Numbered from the stretch's first letter, positions 47,198 to 55,348 are shown. The stretch is DNA of 64,000 nt from JALOLG01 sp963776935 (GCA_963776935.1 CAVZOP010000015.1:62001-126000), one strand, 5' to 3'. Numbers and translations: made by a program. Notes: generated by a model not told the origin, from the letters alone.

Positions 47198-47665
47198 TCG
47201 GTCGTCGGCGGTCTCGGCGAGCCGGGCGAGAACAGCTTCGGAGATCTCGGTCAAGGCATCGAGCTGAGCAGGCGTGAGTGCGTCGATGAACGCTTCCCGC
47301 ACGTGCTCCACGTGACGCGGTGCCGCACGTTCGATGGCTCGACGACCGGCGGTTGTCATGACGACCAGCGCCCCACGGTTGTCGGTCGGACACGGCGTGC
47401 GCCTCACCAGGCCGCGGGTCTCCATGCGGGTGACGTGATGCGAGATCCGGCTCTTCTCCCATCGGGTGGCCCCGCCGATCTCGGACGGTCGCAGCCGGCC
47501 ACCGGGAGCCTCCGACAGGTTGACCAGAACCTCGTAATCGGCCTCCGAGAGCCCGGTCTCTCGCTGCAGCCGGCTTCCGACCCGGTTTCGCAGCTCGCCC
47601 TGCATGAGCAGGAACTGGCGCCACGCCCGGGCTTCCCGCTGGTTCAGCCATTGCGTTCGAGACAT
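47189..47665 (-). CDS. MarR family regulator
   Basis: 158 residues: a dimerisation helix QREARAWRQFLLMQGELRN, the winged helix with YEVLVNLSEAPGGRLRPSEI and KSRISHHVTRMETRGLV, the wing RRTPCPTDNRGALVVMT, and a C-terminal helix. A -10-like TACGTT (minus strand 47677-47672) ends 6 bases before the ATG, suggesting a leaderless message. It is divergent from a YceI gene with palindromes between them, so it probably controls YceI and pirin genes. Confidence 0.9.
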   Translation of the reverse strand: MSRTQWLNQREARAWRQFLLMQGELRNRVGSRLQRETGLSEADYEVLVNLSEAPGGRLRPSEIGGATRWEKSRISHHVTRMETRGLVRRTPCPTDNRGALVVMTTAGRRAIERAAPRHVEHVREAFIDALTPAQLDALTEISEAVLARLAETADDRSR

Positions 47666-47690
47666 CCCTCAAACGTACCCTCCCGGAATA

Positions 47691-47738
47691 GTTGACGTGT
47701 CATCATCGTTGCACACCAGGCAAGGTTGATTCATCAAC
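47691..47738. promoter_or_regulatory. MarR-type operator pair
   Basis: GTTGAT-TC-ATCAAC (47725-47738) is a perfect inverted repeat just before the YceI ribosome site; GTTGACGTGTCATC (47691-47704) is a degenerate copy near the MarR promoter. Centres are 34 bases apart, about three helical turns. Confidence 0.65.
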
Positions 47739-47753
47739 TACATGAGGAGAACC

Positions 47754-48314
47754 ATGAGCGTCACGACCCAGACAACCATTCCCGGGTACATCGCAGGCAC
47801 CTGGACCATCGACCCGGTCCACTCCGAGGTCGGTTTCTCGGTTCGCCACATGATGGTGAGCAAGGTCCGCGGCAAGTTCAACGAGTTCGGCGGCCAGATC
47901 GTCACCGCCGCATCCCCGCTCGACTCGAGCGCCAGCGTGTCGATCGATCTCCACTCGATCGACACGGGAAACCCTGACCGGGACAACCACATCCGGTCAG
48001 CCGACTTCTTCGACGTCGACACGCACGCGACCATGACGTTCCGCTCGACCGGCCTTCGCCTCGCGGGCGACGGTTACCTGCTCGACGGCGAGCTCACGCT
48101 GAGGGACACCACCAAGCCCATCTCACTCGACCTGGAGCTCGGCGGCTTCGGGCCCGATCCGTACGGTGGCACCCGCGCCGGCTTCACCGCGACCGGTGAG
48201 CTCAAGCGCAGCGACTTCGGCGTCGACTTCAACGCCGTACTCGAAACCGGCGGCGTGGTCGTCGCTGACAAGGTCGCGATCCACCTCGAGATCGAAGCTG
48301 TGCGCGACGCATGA
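47754..48314 (+). CDS. YceI family lipid-binding-like protein
   Basis: 186 residues of the YceI lipocalin-like barrel: GTWTIDPVHSEVGFSVRHMM at the start, a DNHIRSADFFDVDTHATMTF segment, LTLRDTTKPI and the terminal DKVAIHLEIEAV. No signal peptide is seen, so it is a cytoplasmic form. Family members bind polyisoprenoids or similar lipids. GAGGAG lies upstream of ATG 47754. MarR plus YceI is a recurrent pairing linked to oxidative or solvent stress. Confidence 0.9.
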   Translation: MSVTTQTTIPGYIAGTWTIDPVHSEVGFSVRHMMVSKVRGKFNEFGGQIVTAASPLDSSASVSIDLHSIDTGNPDRDNHIRSADFFDVDTHATMTFRSTGLRLAGDGYLLDGELTLRDTTKPISLDLELGGFGPDPYGGTRAGFTATGELKRSDFGVDFNAVLETGGVVVADKVAIHLEIEAVRDA

Positions 48315-48407
48315 CGCGTCAGCTCCCCGCAGTCTCAGCACGACGCCGTCACCGCCCACGGCGGCACGACCGCCCAAGGCCATCCATTTGAACAGGAGTT
48401 GATCTCG

Positions 48408-49380
48408 ATGCCAGCCATCACCGTCGACGACACGCTCGTCCTCCCCCGCATCTCGCGACCCGACCCGGCGGTCTCGCGGCCGCGGCCCGTCGCCGACGTC
48501 ATCACCGCCCACCGCCAGACCGAGGGCGCCGGGTTCACCGTGCGCCGTCCCTTTCCCGGCGGCCTGTCGATGGCCGCCGCCGACCCGTTCCTGCTGCTCG
48601 ATCACATCGGACCGCAGCTCTACGCCCCCGACGAGGCAAACGGAGCCCCGTGGCACCCCCACCGCGGTTTCGAAACGGTCACCTACATCCTCGACGGCGA
48701 GATCGCCCACCACGACACCAACGGCGGCGGGGGCGTGATCGGCGAGGGCGATACCCAGTGGATGACCGCCGGCGGTGGCATCTTGCACGACGAGTTGCCC
48801 ACCGAGCGGATGTACCGCGCCGGCGGGTTGTCGCATGCTGTCCAGCTGTGGGTCAACCTCCCGCCGGCACTCAAGATGACACCGCCGCGCTGACCAGTCG
48901 ATCACGCGGGACACGTTGCGGCTCCTCACGTCCGACGACGGCGGGGCACTGTTCCGTCTGATCGCCGGCGACCTCGCGGGGTACAGCGGGCCGGGTGTCA
49001 CCCACACCCCCATCACGTACGCCCACGCGACCCTGGCGCCGGGCGCCGAGATATCGGTTCCGTGGAACCCCACATTCAGCGCGCTGGCGTACGTGCTGAC
49101 CGGCCGCGGCACCGCAGGATCAGCGCGGCGACCGATCGAGAGCGGCCAACTCGTCGTGTTCGGCGCCGGCGATCATCTGGTCGTCGCGGCCGCCGGCCGC
49201 GACTCCGAGCCGCTCGACGTGCTGCTGCTCGGTGGACTGCCGATCGGCGCCCCGGTCGCTCACTACGGACCGTTCGTGATGAATACCCGCGAGGAGATCA
49301 TCCAGGCCGTCGAGGACTATCAAGCCGGCCGACTCGGGATCATCCCCGCCGACCAGCTCGCCCCCCGTAGATTCGCCTGA
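48408..49380 (+). CDS. Pirin family protein, one frame change
   Basis: 323 residues after removing one base near 48888. Two cupin domains: the N-terminal one with LLLDHIGPQ, the metal ligands in WHPHRGFETVTYILDGE and GIGEGDTQWMTAGGGILHDE-like strands; the second frame resumes DQSITRDTLRLL and encodes the C-terminal cupin ending FVMNTREEIIQAVEDYQAG. Some pirins are quercetin dioxygenases; others are redox sensors. AGGAG lies 10 bases before ATG 48408. It follows YceI by 93 bases in the same direction. Confidence 0.88.
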
Positions 49381-49414
49381 CGGAGCCACGCTGGGCTGAG
49401 GTCGGTTCGATACC

Positions 49415-50113
49415 TCACGCGCGTTCGGCACTCGAGCGGGCGACGAACATCACGGCTTCTGGAGGTCCGTCGCGCCGGATGGCTTCGACGGATTGGTGCA
49501 GCACGGCCAGCTCACTCGTGGCGAGGACGTGCTCGAACCGGGGCCAGACCGCCGTCGCGATCACCCACGCGACGATGCCCCCAGGACGGAGAAGTTCGAG
49601 CAGCCGGGGCACGACGTCGGGTCCGACGTGGCCGGTGGTGAACGTGCCTGCGCTCACGGATGCCACGTACGACGCAGCGGGCTGATCGTCCAGGGCATGC
49701 AGATCGGCGACGGTGAGACGGCGATAGGCACCGCTCCTCGCGGCGACGGCAAGCATCTCCGGCGAGATGTCGACACCGTCGACGGTGGTGACTCCGAGTT
49801 GCGCCAGTCGACGACCGACAGCACCGGTGCCACAACCCAGATCGATCACCGGAAGCGTGGGGTCGGGCAGGACGCCGACAAGCAGCTCGGCGATCCGCGC
49901 GCTGCCGGTGAAGCCGAGCTCGCCAAAGACGTCGGCGTCGTACGTCGGCGCCCATTCGGCATACAGCGCCACCGCTTGCTCCACGCTCGAGATCGACCGG
50001 GCATGCCCGACCGGATCGGTCCCCGCGCTCCCGGGAGCCGTCTCGCCGCGGCGACGCTCGTCGGATTGCCCCGATCCCACCGCGACATTCTCCCGCCCGC
50101 CACGATCGGACAT
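49415..50113 (-). CDS. Class I SAM-dependent methyltransferase
   Basis: 232 residues. The SAM site is VIDLGCGTGAVGRRL (motif I), VDGVDISPEM (motif II) and LLRPGGIVAWVI (post-motif III); the YAEWAPTYDADVF N-terminal segment is typical of small-molecule methyltransferases. Only 11 bases separate its start from the divergent acidic-repeat gene, so either the true start is further in or the promoters overlap the coding ends. It could belong functionally with the JmjC cassette. Confidence 0.8.
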   Translation of the reverse strand: MSDRGGRENVAVGSGQSDERRRGETAPGSAGTDPVGHARSISSVEQAVALYAEWAPTYDADVFGELGFTGSARIAELLVGVLPDPTLPVIDLGCGTGAVGRRLAQLGVTTVDGVDISPEMLAVAARSGAYRRLTVADLHALDDQPAASYVASVSAGTFTTGHVGPDVVPRLLELLRPGGIVAWVIATAVWPRFEHVLATSELAVLHQSVEAIRRDGPPEAVMFVARSSAERA

Positions 50114-50124
50114 AGAGTCCGGCC

Positions 50125-50361
50125 ATGAGCATCTCCGACGACGACATCAACGAACAGCCTGCTGACGACGGTCTGCCGCCGACGGTCGCCGGTGACGCCG
50201 ACGGCACGGACAGCGCCGACTCGGACGGGACCGACGGCGGCGACTCCGACGGCACCGACGGCGGCGATTCCGACGGCACCGACGGCGGCGACTCGGACGG
50301 CACCGACGGCGGCGACTCGGACGGGACCGACGGCGGCGACTCGGACGGCACCGACTCCTGA
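50125..50361 (+). CDS. Small acidic repeat peptide
   Basis: 78 residues. A 31-residue N-terminal segment (MSISDDDINEQPADDGLPPT onwards) is followed by five exact DSDGTDGG units and a partial sixth ending DSDGTDS. It is extremely acidic (no Lys or Arg), has no signal peptide or hydrophobic part and must be disordered or calcium-binding. TAGAGT (50113-50118) ends 6 bases before the ATG, suggesting a leaderless message. It is the first gene of a unit with a JmjC oxygenase and a ferredoxin-like protein, so it may be their substrate. No known family is recognised. Confidence 0.7.
   Translation: MSISDDDINEQPADDGLPPTVAGDADGTDSADSDGTDGGDSDGTDGGDSDGTDGGDSDGTDGGDSDGTDGGDSDGTDS
50218..50358 (+). repeat. 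24-bp in-frame tandem repeats
   Basis: Five complete 24-base units (50218-50337) and one partial (50338-50358), each encoding DSDGTDGG. Units differ at silent third positions (GAC TCC/TCG/TCC, GGC/GGG), so amino-acid sequence is kept while DNA drifts. This points to selection on the peptide. Confidence 0.85.
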
Positions 50362-51569
50362 GCGTCGACGCGCACTGGCAGGTCAGGCGCGTCCCCCATC
50401 CGGACGCGCCCGGCCTGGCCGAACTCGTCAGCGACGTCGGCGCCTTCCGTGCCGAGGTCGTCTTCCGTCGGCCGCTGGTCTCGCGTGTGGCGGCGCTCGA
50501 GCGGTTCGGCGACGTCGAGGTGCTGTGGGACGACCTGTTGTGCCGCGGCACGCGCCGCCCTGCCTTCCGTGTCGTGCGCGACGGCACCACCTCGGCTGGG
50601 CGCGACGTCACGCGGCGGGCGGGCATCGGCAACCAGGATCTCGACGACGTCGTGGCCGCCAACCAGGTAATCGATCGTTACCGGCGCGGCAGCACGGTTG
50701 TTCTGCAGGGCCTGCATCACACCAACCCGCACCTCGCCAGGGTCGCCAACAACCTTGCCCTCGCTCTCGACCATCCGGTGCAGATCAACGCGTACCTGTC
50801 GCCATCGAGTGCCCGGGGGTTGGACCTGCACTTCGACTTCCACGATGTGTTCGTCGTGCAACTCGGCGGTTCGAAGCGTTGGCGGGTCTGGGAACCACTG
50901 CCCCGCACGACGAACCCGGTGAAGGGTCGCCACTCGATCGCCGCGCCGCGGTTGGACGAGCTGGGCGATCCCCTGCTCGACATCACGATGCGTGCGGGCG
51001 ACTGTTTGTACCTGCCGCGGGGGTATCCGCACGCCGCCGAGACGGTGGATCAGCACTCGGACCACCTGACGATCGGCGTGGTGGCGGTGACCTGGCAGCG
51101 CGTCGTCCGCGAGGCGATCACTGCCGAGGTCGCTGCGGGCCGGCTGACGGGCGCTCTGCCCGTCGGGCTGCTCGAGCCTGGAGCTGCAGTACCCACCGCC
51201 GGCGTCGATGTCTCCGGCTGGGGCGATCTCGTCGCACCGGAAGCCCTCCGTCACTGGATGGCGCGCGAGATCTGGCGCCGGCAACCGGCGACTCGGCTCC
51301 GGCCACGAGTCGCGCCGCCGTTGGGATCGGGCCGATTGGTGTTCACTCCTGGTCCCTTGCTCTGGCTGACGACTGTCGGCGGCCGTTCCGTGCTCGGGCT
51401 CGGCGATCGCCTCCTCGACCTGCCGGCGGAAGCACACGACTTCCTGTCCGCGCTACTCGACGCCGAGTGTCCCGTCGCCCCCAAGAGCCTGAAGGGTCTG
51501 GACGAGGAGTCGCGTGCCGTGGTGCTCCGACGACTCCTGGCCGAAGGGGTCCTGACCCATGCCGACTAG
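50358..51569 (+). CDS. JmjC/cupin-type Fe(II)/2-oxoglutarate oxygenase (ribosomal-oxygenase-like)
   Basis: 403 residues if started at CTG 50358, which overlaps the upstream stop as CTGA; no ATG, GTG or TTG precedes GTG 50487, yet family-like sequence (GLAELVSDVGAFRAEVVFRR) lies between them. The JmjC barrel shows TVVLQGLHHTNPHLARV, iron ligands His158/Asp160 in LHFDFHDVFVVQ and His225 in PRGYPHAAE, and a C-terminal winged-helix-like region. The cupin_4/ROX family hydroxylates protein side chains (Arg, His, Asn or Asp). The target here may be the acidic repeat peptide encoded just upstream. Confidence 0.85.
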   Translation: MSVDAHWQVRRVPHPDAPGLAELVSDVGAFRAEVVFRRPLVSRVAALERFGDVEVLWDDLLCRGTRRPAFRVVRDGTTSAGRDVTRRAGIGNQDLDDVVAANQVIDRYRRGSTVVLQGLHHTNPHLARVANNLALALDHPVQINAYLSPSSARGLDLHFDFHDVFVVQLGGSKRWRVWEPLPRTTNPVKGRHSIAAPRLDELGDPLLDITMRAGDCLYLPRGYPHAAETVDQHSDHLTIGVVAVTWQRVVREAITAEVAAGRLTGALPVGLLEPGAAVPTAGVDVSGWGDLVAPEALRHWMAREIWRRQPATRLRPRVAPPLGSGRLVFTPGPLLWLTTVGGRSVLGLGDRLLDLPAEAHDFLSALLDAECPVAPKSLKGLDEESRAVVLRRLLAEGVLTHAD

Positions 51570-52452
51570 CTACGCCTGTGCGGACGCATCCGGCCGGCGT
51601 GACGAGCCGATGTTCGCGACCGGCTCGCAGGTGCGCGACTGGTTGCTGGTCGAGGTGCGGGGTGCATGGGGCGAAGACGCCATCCATTCCAGCGCCCTCG
51701 GAGAACACGTGCCGCCTCACTGGAAGGACGAACTCAAGCGGCGCCACATCCGCGCGGTGTGCATTCGCTCCCACCGGCGAGCCGAGGCGCCCGGCGTACG
51801 GATCTACGCCTGCACCCCCAGGCGCCCGGGCACCGGGCCGTCACTGCTGTGGCGCCGCGATCTCGACGCACTGCCCGACGTTCTCGGTGCCGCCGAGGAA
51901 CTTCGTGTCACCCAGCCCGCCGAGGTCGGGTGGGAGCAAGTCGATCAGCCGCTGATCCTCGTGTGCACCAACGGTCGTCATGACCAATGCTGTGCCAACC
52001 TCGGCCGGCCACTGGTCCGCGCCCTGAGTGATTCGCCGTGGGCCGATCGGGTGTGGGAGTGCTCACACATCGGCGGCGACCGATTCGCCGCCAACGTCGT
52101 GGTGCTGCCGGACAGCCTCTACTTCGGTCGGGTGGACCCCGAATCCGTCCCGCGACTGTTCGGCGCCCTCGACGAGGGACGAATCGACCTCTCCCGGTTC
52201 CGTGGGCGCACCACGTTCTCGCTGGCCGAGCAGGCGGTCGAGCACTTCGTGCGACGCGAGCTCGGCATCGACGCCGTCGAGGGCGTGATCGTCGACGGAC
52301 GGGCGGGCGACGGCGCGTTCCCGGTGCGGATCGCGGACCGCCTGCTGCACGTACGGGTACGGCGACGGATGGTTTCGGTCGCTGATCCGCTCACCTGCAA
52401 GGGAACACCGGACCAGCTCGTTCCGACGTTCACGCTCCAATCGATCGCCTGA
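51559..52452 (+). CDS. Sucrase/ferredoxin-like (thioredoxin-fold [2Fe-2S]) protein
   Basis: 297 residues of the Suc_Fer-like family. The hallmark segments are LILVCTNGRHDQCCANLGRP and WECSHIGGDRFAANVV, with four Cys/His-type ligands for an iron-sulfur cluster; an N-terminal CxxA segment and a C-terminal domain follow. Despite the historical name it is not a sucrase; a redox role is likely. The ATG overlaps the oxygenase stop by 11 bases, so the two proteins are co-translated and may be functional partners. Confidence 0.88.
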   Translation: MPTSYACADASGRRDEPMFATGSQVRDWLLVEVRGAWGEDAIHSSALGEHVPPHWKDELKRRHIRAVCIRSHRRAEAPGVRIYACTPRRPGTGPSLLWRRDLDALPDVLGAAEELRVTQPAEVGWEQVDQPLILVCTNGRHDQCCANLGRPLVRALSDSPWADRVWECSHIGGDRFAANVVVLPDSLYFGRVDPESVPRLFGALDEGRIDLSRFRGRTTFSLAEQAVEHFVRRELGIDAVEGVIVDGRAGDGAFPVRIADRLLHVRVRRRMVSVADPLTCKGTPDQLVPTFTLQSIA

Positions 52453-52478
52453 ACCGCCGCGTCTCGCGATACGGGTGC

Positions 52479-53513
52479 TCAGTGCGACTCGACGCCGTTG
52501 CGGGCGCGCTTTGCCTCGTACATCGCCTTGTCGGCCTCGCCGACCATGCGGGTCGAGATTCGCTTGCCGGGTCCGGCGTACGCGACGCCGACACTGGCGG
52601 TGACCATGATCTCGCAACCGCCCGACTCGAACGGGATCGCGAGCGCGTCGGCGATGCGATTCGTGATGAGGTCGACGTCGTCGGGGCTGTCGAGGTCCTC
52701 GCACAGGAACACGAACTCGTCGCCCGACATGCGTGCCAGGGTGTCGCTCGGCCGGATCAACGCCGACAGTCGGCGGGCAATGGCGATCAGCAACTCGTCG
52801 CCCACCTCGTGCCCGAAGACGTCGTTGACCTGCTTGAACTGATCGAGGTCGACGAACAGAATCGCCGCGGACGTCCCGCTCCGGCGGGCGCGAAGAGCGG
52901 CGTTCTCGATCCGCTCCTCCAGCAACTGGCGGTTCGGCAACCCGGTGAGCAGGTCGTGCAGGGCGATCTGCTTGAAGCTCTCGGCAGCCGCGCGTGCGGC
53001 GTCACGGGCTCCGGCCATGACCAGGTAGGCGGCGGTGACGTCGGCCAGCGTCTGGGCGACCGTGACATCGTGCGGGTCGAGCGCCCCGGCGGTGCCGCGA
53101 TACAGGTTCAGGGCACCGAGTCGATCGGTGTCGTGGAGCAGCGGGAACGTGAACACCGCCGCCAGCCCGGTCGCCCGCGTCGCCGCGGAGAACTCTGCAA
53201 ACCGCCCGTCTTCGTGGAGATTCGCGACGCTGACGGCCTCCCCCGTCGCGTGAGCCGTCCGCAACGGTCCGTGCTGGACCTCGCTCTGGATCTGCTCGTA
53301 CCGGAACGCGAACTCGTCGGACGCTGCGACGTGTCGGGTCGATGTATCCGGGATGATCAACGTGATCCCGGCACTGGTTGCCGGCAACACCTGGACGATG
53401 CATTTGACCAACCTGTCGGCGATCCCCTGCATCGGAGAGTCGGTGATCATCGTCCGGGCGAACTCGCAGAGCACGTGCGACAGCTTGCCCTCATCGACCA
53501 TTCTGAGCTCCAA
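52479..53513 (-). CDS. GAF-GGDEF diguanylate cyclase
   Basis: 344 residues: a GAF domain (about 25-170: LPATSAGITLIIPD, GPLRTAHATGEAVSV) followed by GGDEF (185-340) with ALHDLLTGLPNRQLLEERI, the metal site FVDLDQFKQVND and the active loop MSGDEF (SGDEF form, active in known cyclases). There is no RxxD inhibitory site visible. It makes c-di-GMP in response to a small ligand bound by GAF. An alternative ATG is at 53501. It lies 121 bases from an EAL-type response regulator, the opposing enzyme. Confidence 0.9.
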   Translation of the reverse strand: MELRMVDEGKLSHVLCEFARTMITDSPMQGIADRLVKCIVQVLPATSAGITLIIPDTSTRHVAASDEFAFRYEQIQSEVQHGPLRTAHATGEAVSVANLHEDGRFAEFSAATRATGLAAVFTFPLLHDTDRLGALNLYRGTAGALDPHDVTVAQTLADVTAAYLVMAGARDAARAAAESFKQIALHDLLTGLPNRQLLEERIENAALRARRSGTSAAILFVDLDQFKQVNDVFGHEVGDELLIAIARRLSALIRPSDTLARMSGDEFVFLCEDLDSPDDVDLITNRIADALAIPFESGGCEIMVTASVGVAYAGPGKRISTRMVGEADKAMYEAKRARNGVESH

Positions 53514-53633
53514 GCTGCTGGCAGTCCACCGGTGTCAGGACGAGAGGAGCAGCCGGGAAACAGTAGCACGGGCCACGCGACCGTCCGCTCGGAAAATCAC
53601 CCGACCGTCCGGAGAATCGGTGCTGCGCTGGGG

Positions 53634-54845
53634 TTACCGGTGGACCGGGCCGTGATCCGCCAGCGGGCCGGGCCGGGCGAGGTAGTAGCCCTGCCCCCAG
53701 CAGACACCGAGGCGCCCGAGTGTGTCGAACTCCTCGAGCGTCTCGATACCTTCGGCGATGATCACCTCGCCCGTGTCGCGTCCAAACGTGACGAGGGAGG
53801 TGGCAAGTGCTCGCCGAACGGGATCGGCGTCGATGGTGCGGGTGAACTCGACGTCGAGCTTGACGATGTCCGGGCGCAGGCGAAGGATCTGCTGCAGGCC
53901 GGCGTAACCCGCTCCCGCATCGTCGACTGCGACGCGCGCACCCTGCTCGCGCAGTTCGTCGAGCGCATCCCGCAGGGCGTCGTAGTCGTCGATCCGCGTG
54001 TGCTCGGTCAGCTCGAGGACGATCCGGTTGCTGGGGACGCCTCGCAAGGCCTCGCGGACACGACCGCTGATCGCCGTCGCCGGCGACACGTTGAGTGAGA
54101 GGAACACGTCCGGGGGGAGCCAGTCGAGTGCCCCGAGCGACGCCTCGATCGCGGCGAGATCGAGCTCGATGCCCAAGTCGACCTCGGCGGCCTCGGCGAA
54201 CCACGCCGCCGGGGAACGTGCAGGATCGCAGTCGAATCGTGCCAGCGCCTCGACGCCAACGGTCTGCCCGCCGGCCAGGTCGACGATGGGTTGGTACACC
54301 ATTCGAAGTGCCCCGTCAGCGATGGCATCGGCGACGCGGGCACGCCTCAGGTCGCGCTCGACGGTGACTCTCCGGTGCCCTTCCGCGTGCGCGTCGAGCT
54401 CGGCTTGCAGCTCCATGTTGTGGCGGTGAACCGTCCGGTAGAGCGCACGCATCGTGATGAGGTTCCTGACCCGCTGAACGAACTCGACGTCGTCGTAGGG
54501 CTTGACGAGAAAGTCGTTGACCCCGGCATCGAGCGCCAGTTCACGCGCCTGGTTCGTGGTGTCGCAGGTCAGCACGAGCACCGGGAGAAACCCCTCGTCG
54601 GGCAGGACCTGGCGCAGCGAGGAGAGCACGGCGTGGCCGTCGACATGCGGCATGTCGAGGTCCATCAGCACCACGTCGGGGACGACCTCCAGGCAGCGAT
54701 CGACGGCGATCCGGGCGTCGGTGACGATATGGACGCTCGACGCCCCGGCCATGCGCAACATCAGCTCGAGGTGCAGCACGTTGGAGTCGACGTCGTCGAC
54801 GATCAGCACACAATCGACGGCAGACGGATCCTTGGCGCGCGTCAT
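53634..54845 (-). CDS. Response regulator with EAL phosphodiesterase domain
   Basis: 403 residues: receiver (10-130) with DD (17-18), Asp62 in VLMDLDMPHVDG and Lys in FLVKPYDD; then EAL domain (165-400) with MVYQPIVDLAGGQTVGVEALAR (EAL core), FLSLNVSP, ELTEH, DDAGAGYAGLQQI and KLDVEFTR, GEVIIAEGIE. The catalytic acids appear present, although DDAGAG replaces the common DDFGTG, which may alter activity. ATG 54845 (MTRAKDPSAV) is preferred to 54872. It probably degrades c-di-GMP made by the neighbour cyclase. Confidence 0.9.
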   Translation of the reverse strand: MTRAKDPSAVDCVLIVDDVDSNVLHLELMLRMAGASSVHIVTDARIAVDRCLEVVPDVVLMDLDMPHVDGHAVLSSLRQVLPDEGFLPVLVLTCDTTNQARELALDAGVNDFLVKPYDDVEFVQRVRNLITMRALYRTVHRHNMELQAELDAHAEGHRRVTVERDLRRARVADAIADGALRMVYQPIVDLAGGQTVGVEALARFDCDPARSPAAWFAEAAEVDLGIELDLAAIEASLGALDWLPPDVFLSLNVSPATAISGRVREALRGVPSNRIVLELTEHTRIDDYDALRDALDELREQGARVAVDDAGAGYAGLQQILRLRPDIVKLDVEFTRTIDADPVRRALATSLVTFGRDTGEVIIAEGIETLEEFDTLGRLGVCWGQGYYLARPGPLADHGPVHR

Positions 54846-55150
54846 GACCTGGCCCCGGGCGCGCCAAAACATCCCGGCGTACGCGTCCGAATCGTCGTCG
54901 GGGGCACGCGGCTACACAGCGAATGTGTGCTGGTCGTTCATTCTCGGTCCCGCACTCCCTCCGGCCGTTCGCGGTTAGATACCCGAGAAGAGGGAGCTCG
55001 CGCGCGTTTGATACATCACGTGGCGAATTTGTTACGCCAAGTGGCGAAAATTCTGACGGGCCACCTCGGCGTCTGCCAAGATGTCCCTATGGTGACGCAC
55101 CTTTCGGGCACCGCATCAGTGCCCTCAGCGCGTCGCGTGGTTCGACTGGG
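54846..55150. other. Intergenic region with a promoter-like repeat and short repeats
   Basis: No convincing gene. It holds the first copy of the GCTCG-N7-TTGATACATC element (54990-55017) and two GTGGCGAA direct repeats (55019-55026 and 55040-55047) plus the inverted pair TGGCG-N9-CGCCA. A possible 87-residue plus-strand frame from ATG 55089 runs antisense to a small hydrophobic peptide and is not supported. Confidence 0.5.
54990..55017 (+). promoter_or_regulatory. Promoter-like element, copy 1
   Basis: GAG-N3-GCTCG-N7-TTGATACATC. The same arrangement and spacing occurs at 55311-55338 directly before the sigma factor gene; 19 of 28 positions agree, including all ten of TTGATACATC. It may be a duplicated sigma-specific promoter or regulator site. 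Confidence 0.45.
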
Positions 55151-55243
55151 TCACCAGAAGATGATCGGGGCTCCCAAGGTCAGCCATCCGGCGGCGAGCG
55201 CCGCGATTCCGGTCGCGACGCGACCCAGACTGCGAACTGCCAT
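55151..55243 (-). CDS. 30-residue hydrophobic peptide
   Basis: A short open frame from ATG 55243 to TGA 55151, too short for usual gene finding. AGAGGAG ends 8 bases before the ATG, one of the better ribosome sites in the window. The peptide has a basic start (MAVRSLGRVATG), a hydrophobic stretch that could span a membrane (IAALAAGWLTLGAPIIFW) and ends there. It lies alone between the EAL regulator and the sigma factor gene, divergent from the latter. Size and form recall small membrane regulators or type I toxins; no family is recognised. Confidence 0.55.
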   Translation of the reverse strand: MAVRSLGRVATGIAALAAGWLTLGAPIIFW

Positions 55244-55310
55244 TGCGCATACTCCTCTGTTGCTGGGCGAATGTTCCGTCGGTCGCCCCGCCAATGGCCT
55301 TACACAAGGA

Positions 55311-55338
55311 GAGTGCGCTCGTCGCCTCTTGATACATC
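55311..55338 (+). promoter_or_regulatory. Promoter-like element, copy 2 (sigma factor gene)
   Basis: GAG-N3-GCTCG-N7-TTGATACATC, ending 10 bases before the sigma factor ATG at 55349. GATACA is a plausible -10. As a near copy of 54990-55017 it may be recognised by the encoded sigma factor itself, which would give autoregulation. Confidence 0.45.
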
Positions 55339-55348
55339 GAGTCGCGCA

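Noticed and set aside
50218..50358. Possible CRISPR array
   Set aside because: Units are contiguous, in-frame and without spacers; it is a coding tandem repeat. The same holds for 56421-56576 and 45141-45245.
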